A stretch of DNA of 64,000 nt, from assembly GCA_029532625.1 (NCBI GenBank), contig JARFXM010000006.1:620001-684000 (forward strand). The letters are read 5' to 3'. The stretch comes from Lomentospora prolificans. Lineage: Eukaryota > Ascomycota > Sordariomycetes > Microascales > Microascaceae. Positions 46,730 to 57,216 of the stretch are shown here, in pieces (position 1 is the first letter of the stretch; every line of letters begins with the position of its first letter). Below the pieces are notes generated by a model, which saw nothing but the letters and a program-made list of their open reading frames with translations, was not told the origin of the DNA and did not search any database. A program made the position numbers and the translations under genes.

Positions 46730-49657
46730 CTAAAACTCCCAATCCTCATCCTCAACAGACTTGATAGCCCAGTTAAACTTCTCCCGCAGCGTCTTCGAGA
46801 AGAACTTCTCAATAGGAACATCGAACTTTCTAGCAAAGACAACCGTAAGACGCGGATCAATGTAATTCTATCCCGAAAGTCAGTACATATCTCGATACAC
46901 CACGGGCGAGGCAACAATCATGGAATGAGCAACTTACAATCTTACTAGTACCGAGGGCAACCTCCTTGTTACCCTCACGGTCCTCAGCTTGAAGCCTCAG
47001 ATTGTTAATCTGGTTGTCATGTTTGGCAATTTGCTGCTCAAGCTTCTCCACAGTGACGCCACGGCCTTCGGCGACAACCTTCTTCGACTTGTTCTCTTTC
47101 TTAAACTTAGCCTGCATCTCGGTGGCCGCCTTCAGGCGCTCTTTCAGTTCCTTATCTGGAAGGGGCTTCTCTCCCTCGGCGGCACGCTTCTCGTTCTCCT
47201 TCTGGAACTTCTTCTGGATGTTCTCGCGCTCCTTCTCCACAAGCTGCTCCTGGTGCTCGATAATCCAGGCTTCAGAGAGCTCGGGGTCAAGGGCGAACCA
47301 ATCAGCGCCCTTCTTCTTCTTCATTTTGGGGTCCAAGTCGAGAATCATTTGCTTGGCGCGCCACTTCTTGTACTGGTAGCCTTTGATCTTGTCGCCAAGT
47401 TTCTCCATCTGCTGCTCGTGGCTCGCACCGACGGTGCGCTTGTGGTTACAGAGGATGGCAACTTGACGGTTGCAGTCATTGTATAGCTTGACCTTTTCGG
47501 CGATGGGGCGGTTGTCGACCTTGAGTTCCCTGAGCAGCCTAGACATCGTAATGGATGCATTGTAGGTTCGGAACACCTTGGCTGTCAGACCGGGCATGTA
47601 GCTTGAGAGATGCTTGTTGAGCTGGGTGGTCTATGCGCTATGCGTTAGTTGAAGGGCTCCCCTCTGTATACACATGCTGATCCGACTTACCGTGAGACGA
47701 TCAAAGATGTCATCGCCAGTGGTCTTGGGAGGCTTCTTGAAGAGCTTAAGGTTCTTGAAAACCTGTTTATCCACTTTCACTTCATCGTAGAAGCGGATGC
47801 TGTCTTTACCCAGGAAATCGAAAATGACAGTGTCGGGTTCCCGAAGGGTGACATGCTCATACTTGAGGGAGCAGCAGCCGACTGTCTCAGCCTCATTCTC
47901 AGCATCCTTCTCATTCCCAGCTCTTAGCGCGAGCTTGTCAATCAAATAGACGGCCGTGGCACGTTGCCTGTCGGCCATGACCTCGCTCTTCAGGTCTCGG
48001 GTGTAATCCCGGCGAATCCTGTCAATGAACTTCTTCAACTCGCGGGCCTTCTCAAACTTCTTGTAATCGCTCTGGCCCTTAATAGCGCTGTTCGCCGCAA
48101 GCATGACGTATTTGTAGGCACCGTTGATGTTCTCCTGCCACATGGCAAGCCATGTCGCCTTATTGTCATGCTGCACAGCCTTCCATTTATGGCCGGCGGG
48201 GGGGTCGGGAACCTTGGCGCCCTTGCCGATGTTGATTGTGATCTGCTCTGGGTAGACCCGACGCTTGACCTTGCCCGTCTTGGGATGCTCGCCACGACCT
48301 CGGAAGAGACTAGGGGGTTCAACACGGAAGTTGCCAACCTTTTCCTTGCGGCCGTCCCACTTGCAATACATGAACGGTGCTTCGACCTTTTCCCTCTCGG
48401 CCTTTTCCGCCTTCTTCTCGGCGGCGGACCGGGCTTTCTTAGCCTCATTGGTGTTATGCCAGTACTCGTGGATCTTGGTGAAATCTAGCTTGGCGAATTC
48501 GTTGATGTCGACCTTGTTGCCTTGCTTATCCGTGGCACCGCCAGTTTGCTTCAGGGTCTCCTTGAAATCGGTGAAGAAGTTCTTCTGAAACACGGGGTTT
48601 TCCACATTGTGGGTTGAATGAAGCATAGAGCCGAAGAACCAAGCGACCTCCTCAGCTTCCACGCTAAGATTGACGGGCTTGCCGTCATAATACAGTTTAA
48701 CGTTTGATGGAAGCGGTGTATACTCGGGAGGGAAGAGGACGCCATTGTGCTCGAGGGTTGTCCACTTGATGCTATCATCTTCCTTCTTAGGCGCATTCCA
48801 CCACTCATACTCCTCTTCCGCATCCTCAGGCGCCTCACTCTGATCTTTCGACTCGGCCTTCACGGCCTTCACGGCCTTCTTCGCTGGCGTAGCTTTGGCC
48901 GTAGCTTTGGCCGCGGGCTTGCCCTTGGTGGCAGCGGCGGCCTTCTTAGGTTTCTTCAGGGGGGCATCGGAATCGGACTCTTGCTTCTTGACACCGTTAG
49001 TCGCTTTTGCCGAGGCACTGCCGACAGATTTGCGCTTCGCGGCAGGCTTCGCTAGAGGCTTGTCATCGTCGCTATCCGACTCTTCCTTCACAGCCTTTTT
49101 AACAGGCGTCTTTTTGGCCACATTGTTGATCTTCTTCGCACTCTTGCTCAGGGGAGCGTCGTCTGAGTCGTCGTCCGAGACAATGGTCCTCGTCCGTTGA
49201 CGCTTGGCCTGGTGGGGTTGGTCAGCAAAGCAGGGTAAAGGAAGAAACAAACGCCTACTGGGGCTCTTACCAAGGGCTGGCCATCGTCGCTATCCTCCGA
49301 CTCGTCCTTGTAGTTGATCTTGGTTATCGAAGTTCGAGACTTCCGCTTCGCCGTTCCGTTGGTAAGCGGGCCGTCCACGTCCATTGCATCCACAGAAGTC
49401 TTCGAGTTTATCCCTCCGGAGGCTATTGGAGAAAGAACGAGTCAGTTCCAGTTCCCATTTGATGAGACAAGGTCGTGTCGAGGCGAATGGGATGATGGTT
49501 AAGAGTCTGAGGCGATGGTGACACGTCAACCAGTCCTGGAGCCCATAGAGCACGAGGCGAGACCCAAGGCTCTTGCCTAGCCGGAAAAAGTGAAGCACTT
49601 ACCACGTCCATTGAAACGGGCAAGCGGCATATCATCGTCGGATCCGCTCGAACTCAT
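46730..49657 (-). CDS. top1: DNA topoisomerase I (type IB)
   Basis: Nuclear enzyme that relaxes supercoils by nicking one strand through a 3'-phosphotyrosine link. Five exons (49657-49603, 49422-49271, 49208-47691, 47630-46938, 46867-46730) give 851 aa. The N-terminal ~200 residues are a charged Lys/Ser/Asp tail (MSSSGSDDDMPLARFNGRG, SDSDDDKPLAK). The core follows: EYEWWNAPKKEDDSIKWTTL, MLHSTHNVENPVFQKNFF and TAVYLIDKLALRAGNEK, with the conserved catalytic Arg/Lys region. A coiled linker near 600-720 is rich in Lys and Glu. The catalytic Tyr808 is in SKINYIDPRLTVVFARKFDV; intron 4 splits this motif between Ile and Asn, so reading through the intron would delete the active site. The final residues end EDEDWEF. 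The start at 49657 agrees with family N-termini. Divergent from ATP synthase gamma. Confidence 0.95.
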
Positions 49658-50063
49658 TGTGACTCGGATCGGATTGTGGCGAGTGGGAAACGCGCGAGGG
49701 ATTGGGGTGTTTTGAACGCTAGGCGGAAGACTCCCCGAATTGCAGCAATCGGGTAGTGATGGGCCCGTCGCGAGTGCCGCGATGCTACCAGATGATGGAT
49801 AAATTCGTGGAGTAGAAAAAAGGGAAAAAATAGAGGAAGCTGCTGGGGCCAATGGCCTACATGGAGGTGCTCGGAGGAGTGGGATACAGAGAAGAGAGCG
49901 ACAGAAGGAAATGGTGGAAGAGGGTGAGGAAGAAGGGGGGGAAATGGGCGGGTGGAGGAAAGTATTAGAAGGCGCAAGTTTTTGGAGGTAGTCGTGACGG
50001 GCTGTAAAGCAAGCATGCCTCGCTCCCCTAAAGTTTACCACTGGGCTTTGGTTCGCTCGGGTT

Positions 50064-50091
50064 GGCCAGCTACTTCCTCGCCTGGCTGGCC
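50064..50091. repeat. GGCCAG...CTGGCC inverted repeat
   Basis: 6-bp arms with a 16-nt loop in the TOP1-ATP3 intergenic region; a further member of the dispersed set. Confidence 0.5.
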
Positions 50092-50593
50092 GCCTGTGCG
50101 TTGGAACGGACCAACTCCGGGCTACGGCGCACGAGTCTTGCGCTAGAGGCCCGGAAGTGGAGCGCCTATAGTCACGTGCCACTTGTTATTGGGCTCAACG
50201 GGGTGGATTCTCGGGTATCTCCTCTTGCTCCTCTATCTGATGAACGCGGGTGAACGAATCGTGGTTCCAGGTGGACAAGTCAGATTGCAACAACCGAATT
50301 CCATCGATCGTGGGTGCTTACGAAACGCCTCAAACGGCTGGATAGAGAGAGTTATTTTACCCAATGGAAGGAAGAACTCTCGGGTTTCGCGTGCCTCTCG
50401 TGTGTGGATGGGCCAAACACCTGGGCCACCCTGACTAAGTCAATCTGGGAAACCGGAACCCAAAAGCTGTCAAAGTCTCTTTGCCACCAGAGGAAGCCCG
50501 TAAGACTCCGTATTAGTGATAGAACCAAGAAAAATTTGTTGTCTTCTTAGTCATCATCTCCATTAATTTTTCCGAACCAAATCCGCTTGATAC

Positions 50594-50611
50594 CACGTGG
50601 AATGTCACGTG
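50594..50611. promoter_or_regulatory. Paired CACGTG E-boxes upstream of ATP3
   Basis: CACGTG at 50594-50599 and again at 50606-50611, centre-to-centre 12 bp, about 210-225 bp upstream of the ATP3 start. CACGTG is the core site of bHLH factors such as Cbf1-type proteins. The close spacing, about one helical turn, would put both sites on the same face of DNA. Use is inferred, not shown. Confidence 0.5.
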
Positions 50612-50818
50612 GGGAAAAGCTCGGCTGTCCGCACCTGCGTTCGGATCTAGCAGGAACGACTGTGAGTTTGAAAATAACCTCGTCAATAGAGAGAGCCTTC
50701 CCCAAGCTCAACCCACCACAACCTCCCCATTGAACATACCTTTTCAGTCAATTGATCGGCGAATCAATTGACCTGCGCCCGGCAGAGGTTTCTAATCCAC
50801 TCATTCACCCCATTCACG

Positions 50819-52009
50819 ATGCTTTCGAGGGCGGCGAGACCGGCAATCCGGGCTGCGGCTTCGGCTCCTAGGTGAGTCCAAATTCTCCTCCAGCCCGAAC
50901 TGGCGCGAGTCGGACCACGACGGGCCTCCATCTCGACATGCGTGCCAGCCAACCGAATAAAATCGATGTAATGGACTGATTAAGTCGTTTAATGACTAAC
51001 CATGGGATTGCTGGATTGTAGGGTCGTTGCCAGCACTCCGGCTACCGCCGCTGGCTATGCCACCCTTCGCGAGATCGATGACCGCCTCAAGTCCATCAAA
51101 AACATCGAGAAGATCACCAAGACCATGAAGATTGTCGCCTCTACCAAGCTCAACCGCGCTCAGCGAGCGATGGACGACTCCCGCAAGTACGGTCAGACCT
51201 CCAACGAGGTCTACAAGTCTGCCGAAACCGCCGCCATCCCCGGCGAGAAGAAGACCCTTCTCATCGTCTGCTCCTCCGACAAGGGTCTCTGTGGTGGTGT
51301 TCACTCTGGTCTTAGCCGAACTGTCCGCCGCATGTTCGCCGAGAAGCCCGAAGGCTACGAGCTCGTCGTTGTTGGCGAGAAGTGCAAGTCTCAGCTTAGC
51401 AGGACCAACGCCAAGGACATCCAGATCAGCGTTGCCGGTATTGGAAAGGACGTCCCCACCTTCGCTGATGCCCAGGCCATCGCCGACCAGATCCTTCTCC
51501 TCCCCAACGAGTACTCCGAGGTCAAGATCCTGTACAACAAGTTCATCAACGCCACCAGCTACGAGCCCACCGTCATTGAGGCATTTTCCGTGGATGCCTT
51601 CACCCAGTCCCGTAAGTCATTGATGCTTCTGGGCGGCCGTTTTAACCCTCATTCTGACCTTTCCTCCGCAGCCAACTTCTCCTCCTTCGAGGTTGACGAG
51701 GCGCTCATCTCTCACCTCCGCGAGTACGGCTTGGCCAACTCCCTCTTCTGGGCTCTTGCCGAGGGTCACGCCTGCGAGATCTCTGCTCGACGAAACGCTA
51801 TGGATGTGAGTAGTGGCCCTTTATCTGTAATGGGTCTTTCGTCTTATGGCCGGATGCTAACGTACCATTTCCCCTCTCAGAACGCCTCCAAGAACGCTGG
51901 TGAAATGATCCAGAAGTACCAGATCCTCTTCAACCGAACCCGTCAAGCCGTCATTACCGGAGAGTTGGTGGAAATTATCACTGGTGCTACCGCGTCTGAG
52001 GACATGTAA
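50819..52009 (+). CDS. atp3: Mitochondrial ATP synthase gamma subunit
   Basis: Central rotor stalk of F1-ATPase in the mitochondrial matrix, coupling proton flow to ATP synthesis. Four exons (50819-50871, 51022-51611, 51672-51805, 51881-52009) give 301 aa, the usual length. The first ~25 residues (MLSRAARPAIRAAASAPR) are an Arg/Ala-rich mitochondrial presequence and are encoded mainly by the 53-nt first exon. The conserved N-terminal helix reads KSIKNIEKITKTMKIVA, and the C-terminal helix reads TRQAVITGELVEIITGA, both hallmarks of the subunit. SDKGLCGGVHSG in the middle is another family block. Intron 1 (150 nt) separates the targeting peptide from the mature protein. An ATG at 51002 lies inside that intron and would remove the presequence. 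Convergent with the LSD1-type gene. Confidence 0.96.
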
Positions 52010-52593
52010 ACAATTTATTCCCTGGCTCTGCATTGGCGCGGAGGATCTGCACACCCAGAGAGGGGGACATGATCAAAACCCGCAGCTGGGGAGGTTGCTG
52101 AAGAATGCCTTCTTATATTCCCTTTGTTTTGTATTCTGTCATCTCTCGCAAGGTGTATAGCTCATCGCCAATCATCCAACCCGTGTACTAAAGCCCCAAG
52201 TGAATATATTCTCTTATCTATCTAGAAGAAGGAATGGAAGAGAGGTCCGAGAGTCGAAGACGAGTACCCATCAGCCATCCTTCGTGCCAGTGAAGCCATT
52301 TAAGACCTAGAATGTCATGGTGAGAAGCCATCTCCGCCGGGCCACTTTTAACGGATACGTTATATTTTTCACATAGGTACTTGATTACAAGCTCCAAAAG
52401 ACACTGCCTCGGTCACTCAATCCACGGAGAAGGATCTCCATTTCATCCATTGAACATCTCAAGCCCACCCCAACTCCATTCCATGCAAACGTTCATCAAT
52501 GAACAATGCCGACTTGAACAAAGAGAAACGAAACATGGGTATATAAGATTACAAGCACTCAGAGGCCCTGTTTTACACCTTCGTTCCTTGTCA
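52010..52593. other. Convergent 3' region of ATP3 and LSD1-type gene
   Basis: 584 nt between facing stops, presumably both 3' UTRs. The 146-aa plus frame starting at 52381 runs into the antisense of the LSD1-type gene and is a shadow. Confidence 0.6.
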
Positions 52594-55500
52594 CTACTCG
52601 CTTCCCTCCTCGCTATTCTCCACATAACTAACCTGCTTCTTCCTCCTCTGCTTCACAACGTGGCCATCTTCTCCCACGACCGCGTCGTCGCTGCCCTCCA
52701 TGCCGGGTTCTACAAACGGGTGCTCCTTGACATACTCAGCCCGCACTGCGGCAGCCTTCTCATCCCACTGCGGCGCGAGGCGCTCAAACGCGGCAGCCTT
52801 GAGGGCGTAAGCATTCTTTAGCTCAGCGGCCATATTCTCAAACGGCTTCTTTTCGTCCGGCGTAGCCTGCTTCCACATCTTGGAGAGCATGTGACGCACT
52901 TCGTTCGGGCCAGCCTTGCCCTTACGTTTACCAGGGCGAATGCCGGCCTGGCATTTTTCGCGGGCGGCGTCTTGATTTGTGGTGCAGTAGAGGCGGTATG
53001 CATTAGCAGATACCTTCTCGGGCGGCGCAGGTCTCGGGCCGATTTTGCTGATAATATGACAATACACTTGCTCTTCGTAAATATCAAGCGGGTCCTTAGG
53101 CTCTTCGAGAGTCTTTCTCTTAAGCGTCTGGGACTCTTTAGGGATCAGGAGAGGAGTGGGAACGTCAATATCCCCGATGAGTGAGTGTAAGACTTCACCC
53201 GCCGCTCGCAAGCCAGACATAAAGGCGCCATGAACCGTTGCCGGGTGTGTGCCGATGGTGTGCTCGCCGGCAAAATATAGATTACCGACGGGTTTGGCCA
53301 TAGTATCGTAGTCAGTCGGCAACATATCAGGGCCGGATGATGAATAGCTGCCTCGAGCGAATCGATCTCTCGCCCACCTCGCAACAGTCACTTCAACAGG
53401 AAGCGGGACATCGTGGCCGAAGATTTTTCTCAGAACCTCGGTAGCTTCCTGGACAAGCTCATCATCGGACGAGTTTTCGGTATCGACGGCAGCGTCGCCC
53501 GCCATGAGTGCAACCAAACACGGAAGGCCAGAGGTGGCGGTAACGTCAAGAAATTGGAAAAAGCGTCCTCGCTGCGAGCGATAGTCTGACTGCTCGACAC
53601 TCTGGGGATTTTCGGGACACCGCAGCACTCCGAAAATGTGACGCGTAAGATCCCAGAACGGTTGCTTATAGACGAGGATCACCTTGTTCAAAACGCCAAA
53701 TCCGAGACGTTGGATAGGACCCATTTTCCACTCTGGAAGCGGTGGGTTAAACTCGACATCCCCATGCTTAAGGACACCCAATGGGATAGTAGACACTACG
53801 ATATCCGCCTCAATGCTCGAGCCATCTTGACATACGACCGTCGCACGACTGGAAGGTTGTGTCGGCTGGTAGTTGATCTTGCGCACCGGGGCCTTCATAC
53901 GAATATCAAGCGGAGAAGGGCAATGCAATAGACCTCTTGCCACCCTCTGGTAGCCACCAACAATCATGGTGTGCTTTCCGACCCACTCATTACCGGCATC
54001 AATATCCCAGCCTCCAAGGCTAAGGTTATGCATATTTGTGGCGTTGCTATACTCGAGATTGGCTACATGCCAGTTGAGAAGGCGGAAATCCTGTTCGGTC
54101 AGATCGACAATCTTCTTGTATTGAGCAATGCATGAGTCCACCACGCTACCAAGAGTGGCGCCAGGGGCCGAGGTCGGGGTAACCAGATCGAGATTGTCCG
54201 TTTCGGAAATACCGGGGCGCAGCGTCCATCCTATGGACCGCGCAGCTTCTGCAGCAGTAGCCTTAGCCTTGGGAGCCGAGGGAGGCTTAGCGAGTGATTG
54301 TGGGGACAAAGTAGGATGCTCTTCGTCTTCCTTTTGTGAAATGGTCTTTTGTCCATCATTACATGCATCGCGAGCTTCCATAATGAGCTCTCTGTTGCCC
54401 TTAACGATCTTGGGGGGGTCCAGTTTATACTTGTACTCGATCACTCTGTCGAGACAATCATTGTAGAGTCCCTCCGCGCGCAAATCCCGGTCGTCCTCCA
54501 CAGCCTGGCCATCATAGTCGAAGATGGTCGTCCTCGAGTTCAGAGCGTGATAAGGAAGGCCGAGCTGCGCCCGAACTAGAATGTTAAGCGGATTTCCGAT
54601 GAAACCAGTGATAATCATGCCGCCCATCTCAGCTGTACACCGTTCGACGCGTGGGGATACATTCGGTGGCTTGGTCTGGAACGGGCGGGAATACACCCTT
54701 CCGCCTACACGACCTCTACCCTCTAACAGAATCACCCTGGGCGCAACTTCTCCAACTTCATCCAGCCGATCAGAGTATTGCTTGAAGAGGCCTTCCAGCT
54801 GCCTCGCACAACCGAGACCCGCTAGTCCAGCACCAATCACGACGATGGTCTTCTGCTTCTTCTTCTTCTTGGTGATATTGCCTTTGGGTGCCAGGGAGGG
54901 AAACTCGAGACATCCGTAGTTAATATAGCCGTTCCGGACGAGCCAGTCGTAGCATACGCTTGCAACATTGGCCCATCGCGCCCCGGCGCAGCCTACAGCC
55001 TCCTCGCGAGTAACAGCCACGCGAGGATTTCGAATCCATAATCGAAGAATACCATTTCTTATGTTTAGGTACGTTGTCACCTGGACGTAGGATAAATGAT
55101 TTCGCAAAATTTCATACTCTCCGGTATGAAGAATAAAGGGGTTAAGTCGCGAGTTTTCCGCTCCTTCGATACACTGACTCGCGTACTCGGCTGGACTAAG
55201 GTCCGTTGGTATTGATGATTTTGGTCGTACATTGAACACGGGGCGCTCGAGTCCTTGGGATTGAGGAAGCACTGTCGGGACGAAAACCGGCAGACTTGGG
55301 GTAGACGGTTGCGGTGTTGGAAATGTCTCGGTTGTGATAGGCGTTGGGGTAGGAGACTCGGAAGGGACACGCTTCACAGCCGTAGCCGTATAAGTACTTG
55401 AAGGTGGCGAGGTGGATTTTGGCCTAGGCTCAACGACGGCAGATTCGGAAAGAGCGGAGATAGATGGGGCCGCCGTGGAAACAGGTTGAAAATGACCATT

Positions 55501-56132
55501 ATCGGTAAGAGGAGAAGCGGAGAGAGACGGGGAGGAAGATTCTTGGGAGAATTTGGGGACAGGAGTGTCGTCCGTTGGCTCATCAGCTTCAACAGGCGTC
55601 GTAGCCCTACTAGAGACTACCGAAGGTACAGAGGATAAGTCCGAGGATTCGGAAAGGGCCGAAAGTGATGATCCCATCACGTCCCCAGTTAATTCCAGAT
55701 TTATGGCTGGGATATGAGCGGTCGGCGGTATGGACATCCCATTCATTCTATCACGTGTTAGAGCCCTTCGATCCAAAGTAAAGGGACAGGCGCCGGCCCA
55801 AATGAGCGTGGCGAACCATCCAGGTGATTTGACTACGGGTGGACATACTCGGGAGCCAATGCGGGTAATGGACTCTCATCCCGCTTCTCATGCTGATCTG
55901 GACTGCTAGTATCCATACCTTCAGTCCAGACCACGATCTCTTGAGCAATTTCGGTATGGGACTCGGAGGACGAAGGACTTGACGGAGTCGCCAATTGGGT
56001 ATCCTGTGCCTGGGTGGTGGAAGCAGGTTGAGCCTTGAGCCCGTTTTTAGATCGAGGTGAGGTCCGTTGAGGAGCCAATACCTTCGTCGAGCGATATTCT
56101 TGGCTTCTCCGAACCCTCGATGACCTCCCCAT
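52594..56132 (-). CDS. lsd1: LSD1-type histone lysine demethylase, SWIRM-AO-HMG
   Basis: FAD-dependent amine oxidase predicted to demethylate histone H3 lysines in the nucleus. Two exons (56132-55849, 55747-52594) give 1145 aa. Residues 1-275 are Ser/Pro/Thr-rich and disordered. A SWIRM domain lies at about 278-377 (PAEYASQCIEGAENSRLNPF to CYDWLVRNGYINYGCLEFP). The FAD motif VVIGAGLAGLGCARQLEGLF is at about 398-417, and the oxidase block GFGVLNKVILVY keeps the catalytic lysine. The FAD-closing segment NLYFAGEHTIGTHPATVHGA precedes an HMG box near 1004-1085 (SANAYRLYCTTNQ, MLSKMWKQATPDEKKPFENM). Fusion with an HMG box is known in fungal Lsd proteins. The intron has a GTATGT donor; the join gives LPALAPEMNGMSIPP. 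The start at 56132 (GCCATGG) has a strong context, but the frame is open for ~18 codons further upstream, so an earlier spliced start is possible. Confidence 0.88.
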
Positions 56133-57216
56133 GGCTCGAAGGTTGGCTCTTTGCCGCGTCTCAAGTGCCGGTTGAGATTTTTAGTATCAGACTCGTACTC
56201 TGGGCCATCAAGGCCGAGGCAAGATGTGGAGCCCAAGCGGGTTTTGATATGAGACGCACTCTCCGTCGGGATGTGGTCTCATCAATCCAGCGATCTCTTG
56301 GGATGGGCTGGGCCTAATAAGTTCAGACAGTCAACAAAACGCCACCAATTGAAATCAAAAAGCATAGGCGTGAAGATGGTTTAATAAATATAGCCACGGC
56401 TACTCACTGAATAATGGTATTGACGCTGGCCGCCAACCGAGACACAGCCATGCCTATGGCCCCTAAGGCCGTGGATAACAGGAGCTGGTCCGCGGCTGAG
56501 AGAACCAACGACAGAGGATACAGCCTCGTACAATATTTCTATCTCTCAAATCGATATCAAAAGGAGATCGGATGGTATACACGGAGTATTTGGGGACGAG
56601 GATATAAGATCGGAAAGCGACTTCGCAGAGGATTGACCATCGTCGCCTCTCAAACCATCTGTTGCGACTCCACCTGATCTTTAGACTAGTCCACAATGCC
56701 CTCACGTGATTTCGGCCCCAAATCTTAGAAGGTGTCGCCGCTATTCTCAACTAATAAACATCTCGCTGGCCATGGGCCGGCATTCTGCTGTTCCTCTTTT
56801 TATTCAGATCTTCAACGAACCATTCCTCCCGCCTTCAATCGACGTCGTATTGTCATGGCGCGCGTTAAGTGTCCTGCATCCAGCACCGACCAAAAGTGAG
56901 CTGGAATGTTTCCAATCATCTCTGGCGATAAGAGATTGATGCTCGCAAGAGCCGCTCCACCCGAATCGTCTCACCCGACCCTGCCTCTCCGAAGCGTAGA
57001 TGAACTTTCATCGGGCGTCCCCGCCCTCACCACCTCGCCTGCCGCATTTGCCAAAGTTAATATCAAAGGACACGAGACAGGCTTTGGCCGAGATTTTCGT
57101 TTGTAGATACGACATTAGATCTATTGAGTATGGGAACTAGAAAACCAGCGCCTATCGCAATATTGCTCAGTGCTCGACAACCTGAAGTGTAAACTGGATA
57201 TTAATGTGCCCCGTAA
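56133..57216. other. LSD1-VPS33 intergenic with two small candidate frames
   Basis: The promoter and leader of the LSD1-type gene lie here; VPS33 ends at 57217. Two weak candidates exist. On the minus strand, 56451-56408 spliced to 56313-56208 (donor GTGAGT, acceptor TTATTAG) encodes 49 aa starting MAVSRLAASVNTIIQ and could be an upstream exon or leader peptide of the LSD1-type gene. On the plus strand, an ATG at 56855 (MARVKCPASTDQ) with a GTGAGC donor at 56896 could join a frame ending at 57106 (HETGFGRDFRL). Neither matches a family I know. Confidence 0.3.

Larger units (their letters stand above)
49658..50818. promoter_or_regulatory. Divergent promoter region of TOP1 and ATP3
   Basis: 1.16 kb between two start codons on opposite strands. 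It holds a GGCCAG/CTGGCC hairpin (50064-50091), a CCAAT core in reverse (near 50188) and a pair of E-boxes (50594-50611). Frames of 60-200 aa on both strands have no family features. Confidence 0.5.

Noticed and set aside
46216..46917. 233-aa minus-strand frame
   Set aside because: Overlaps the last TOP1 exon and intron in another frame; low-complexity Ser/Phe/Leu content from pyrimidine tracts.
55751..56236. 161-aa minus-strand frame starting MGSTSCLGLD (no canonical signature)
   Set aside because: Overlaps LSD1 exon 1 in a different frame; the exon 1 frame joins in phase to the SWIRM-oxidase frame and has the stronger start context.
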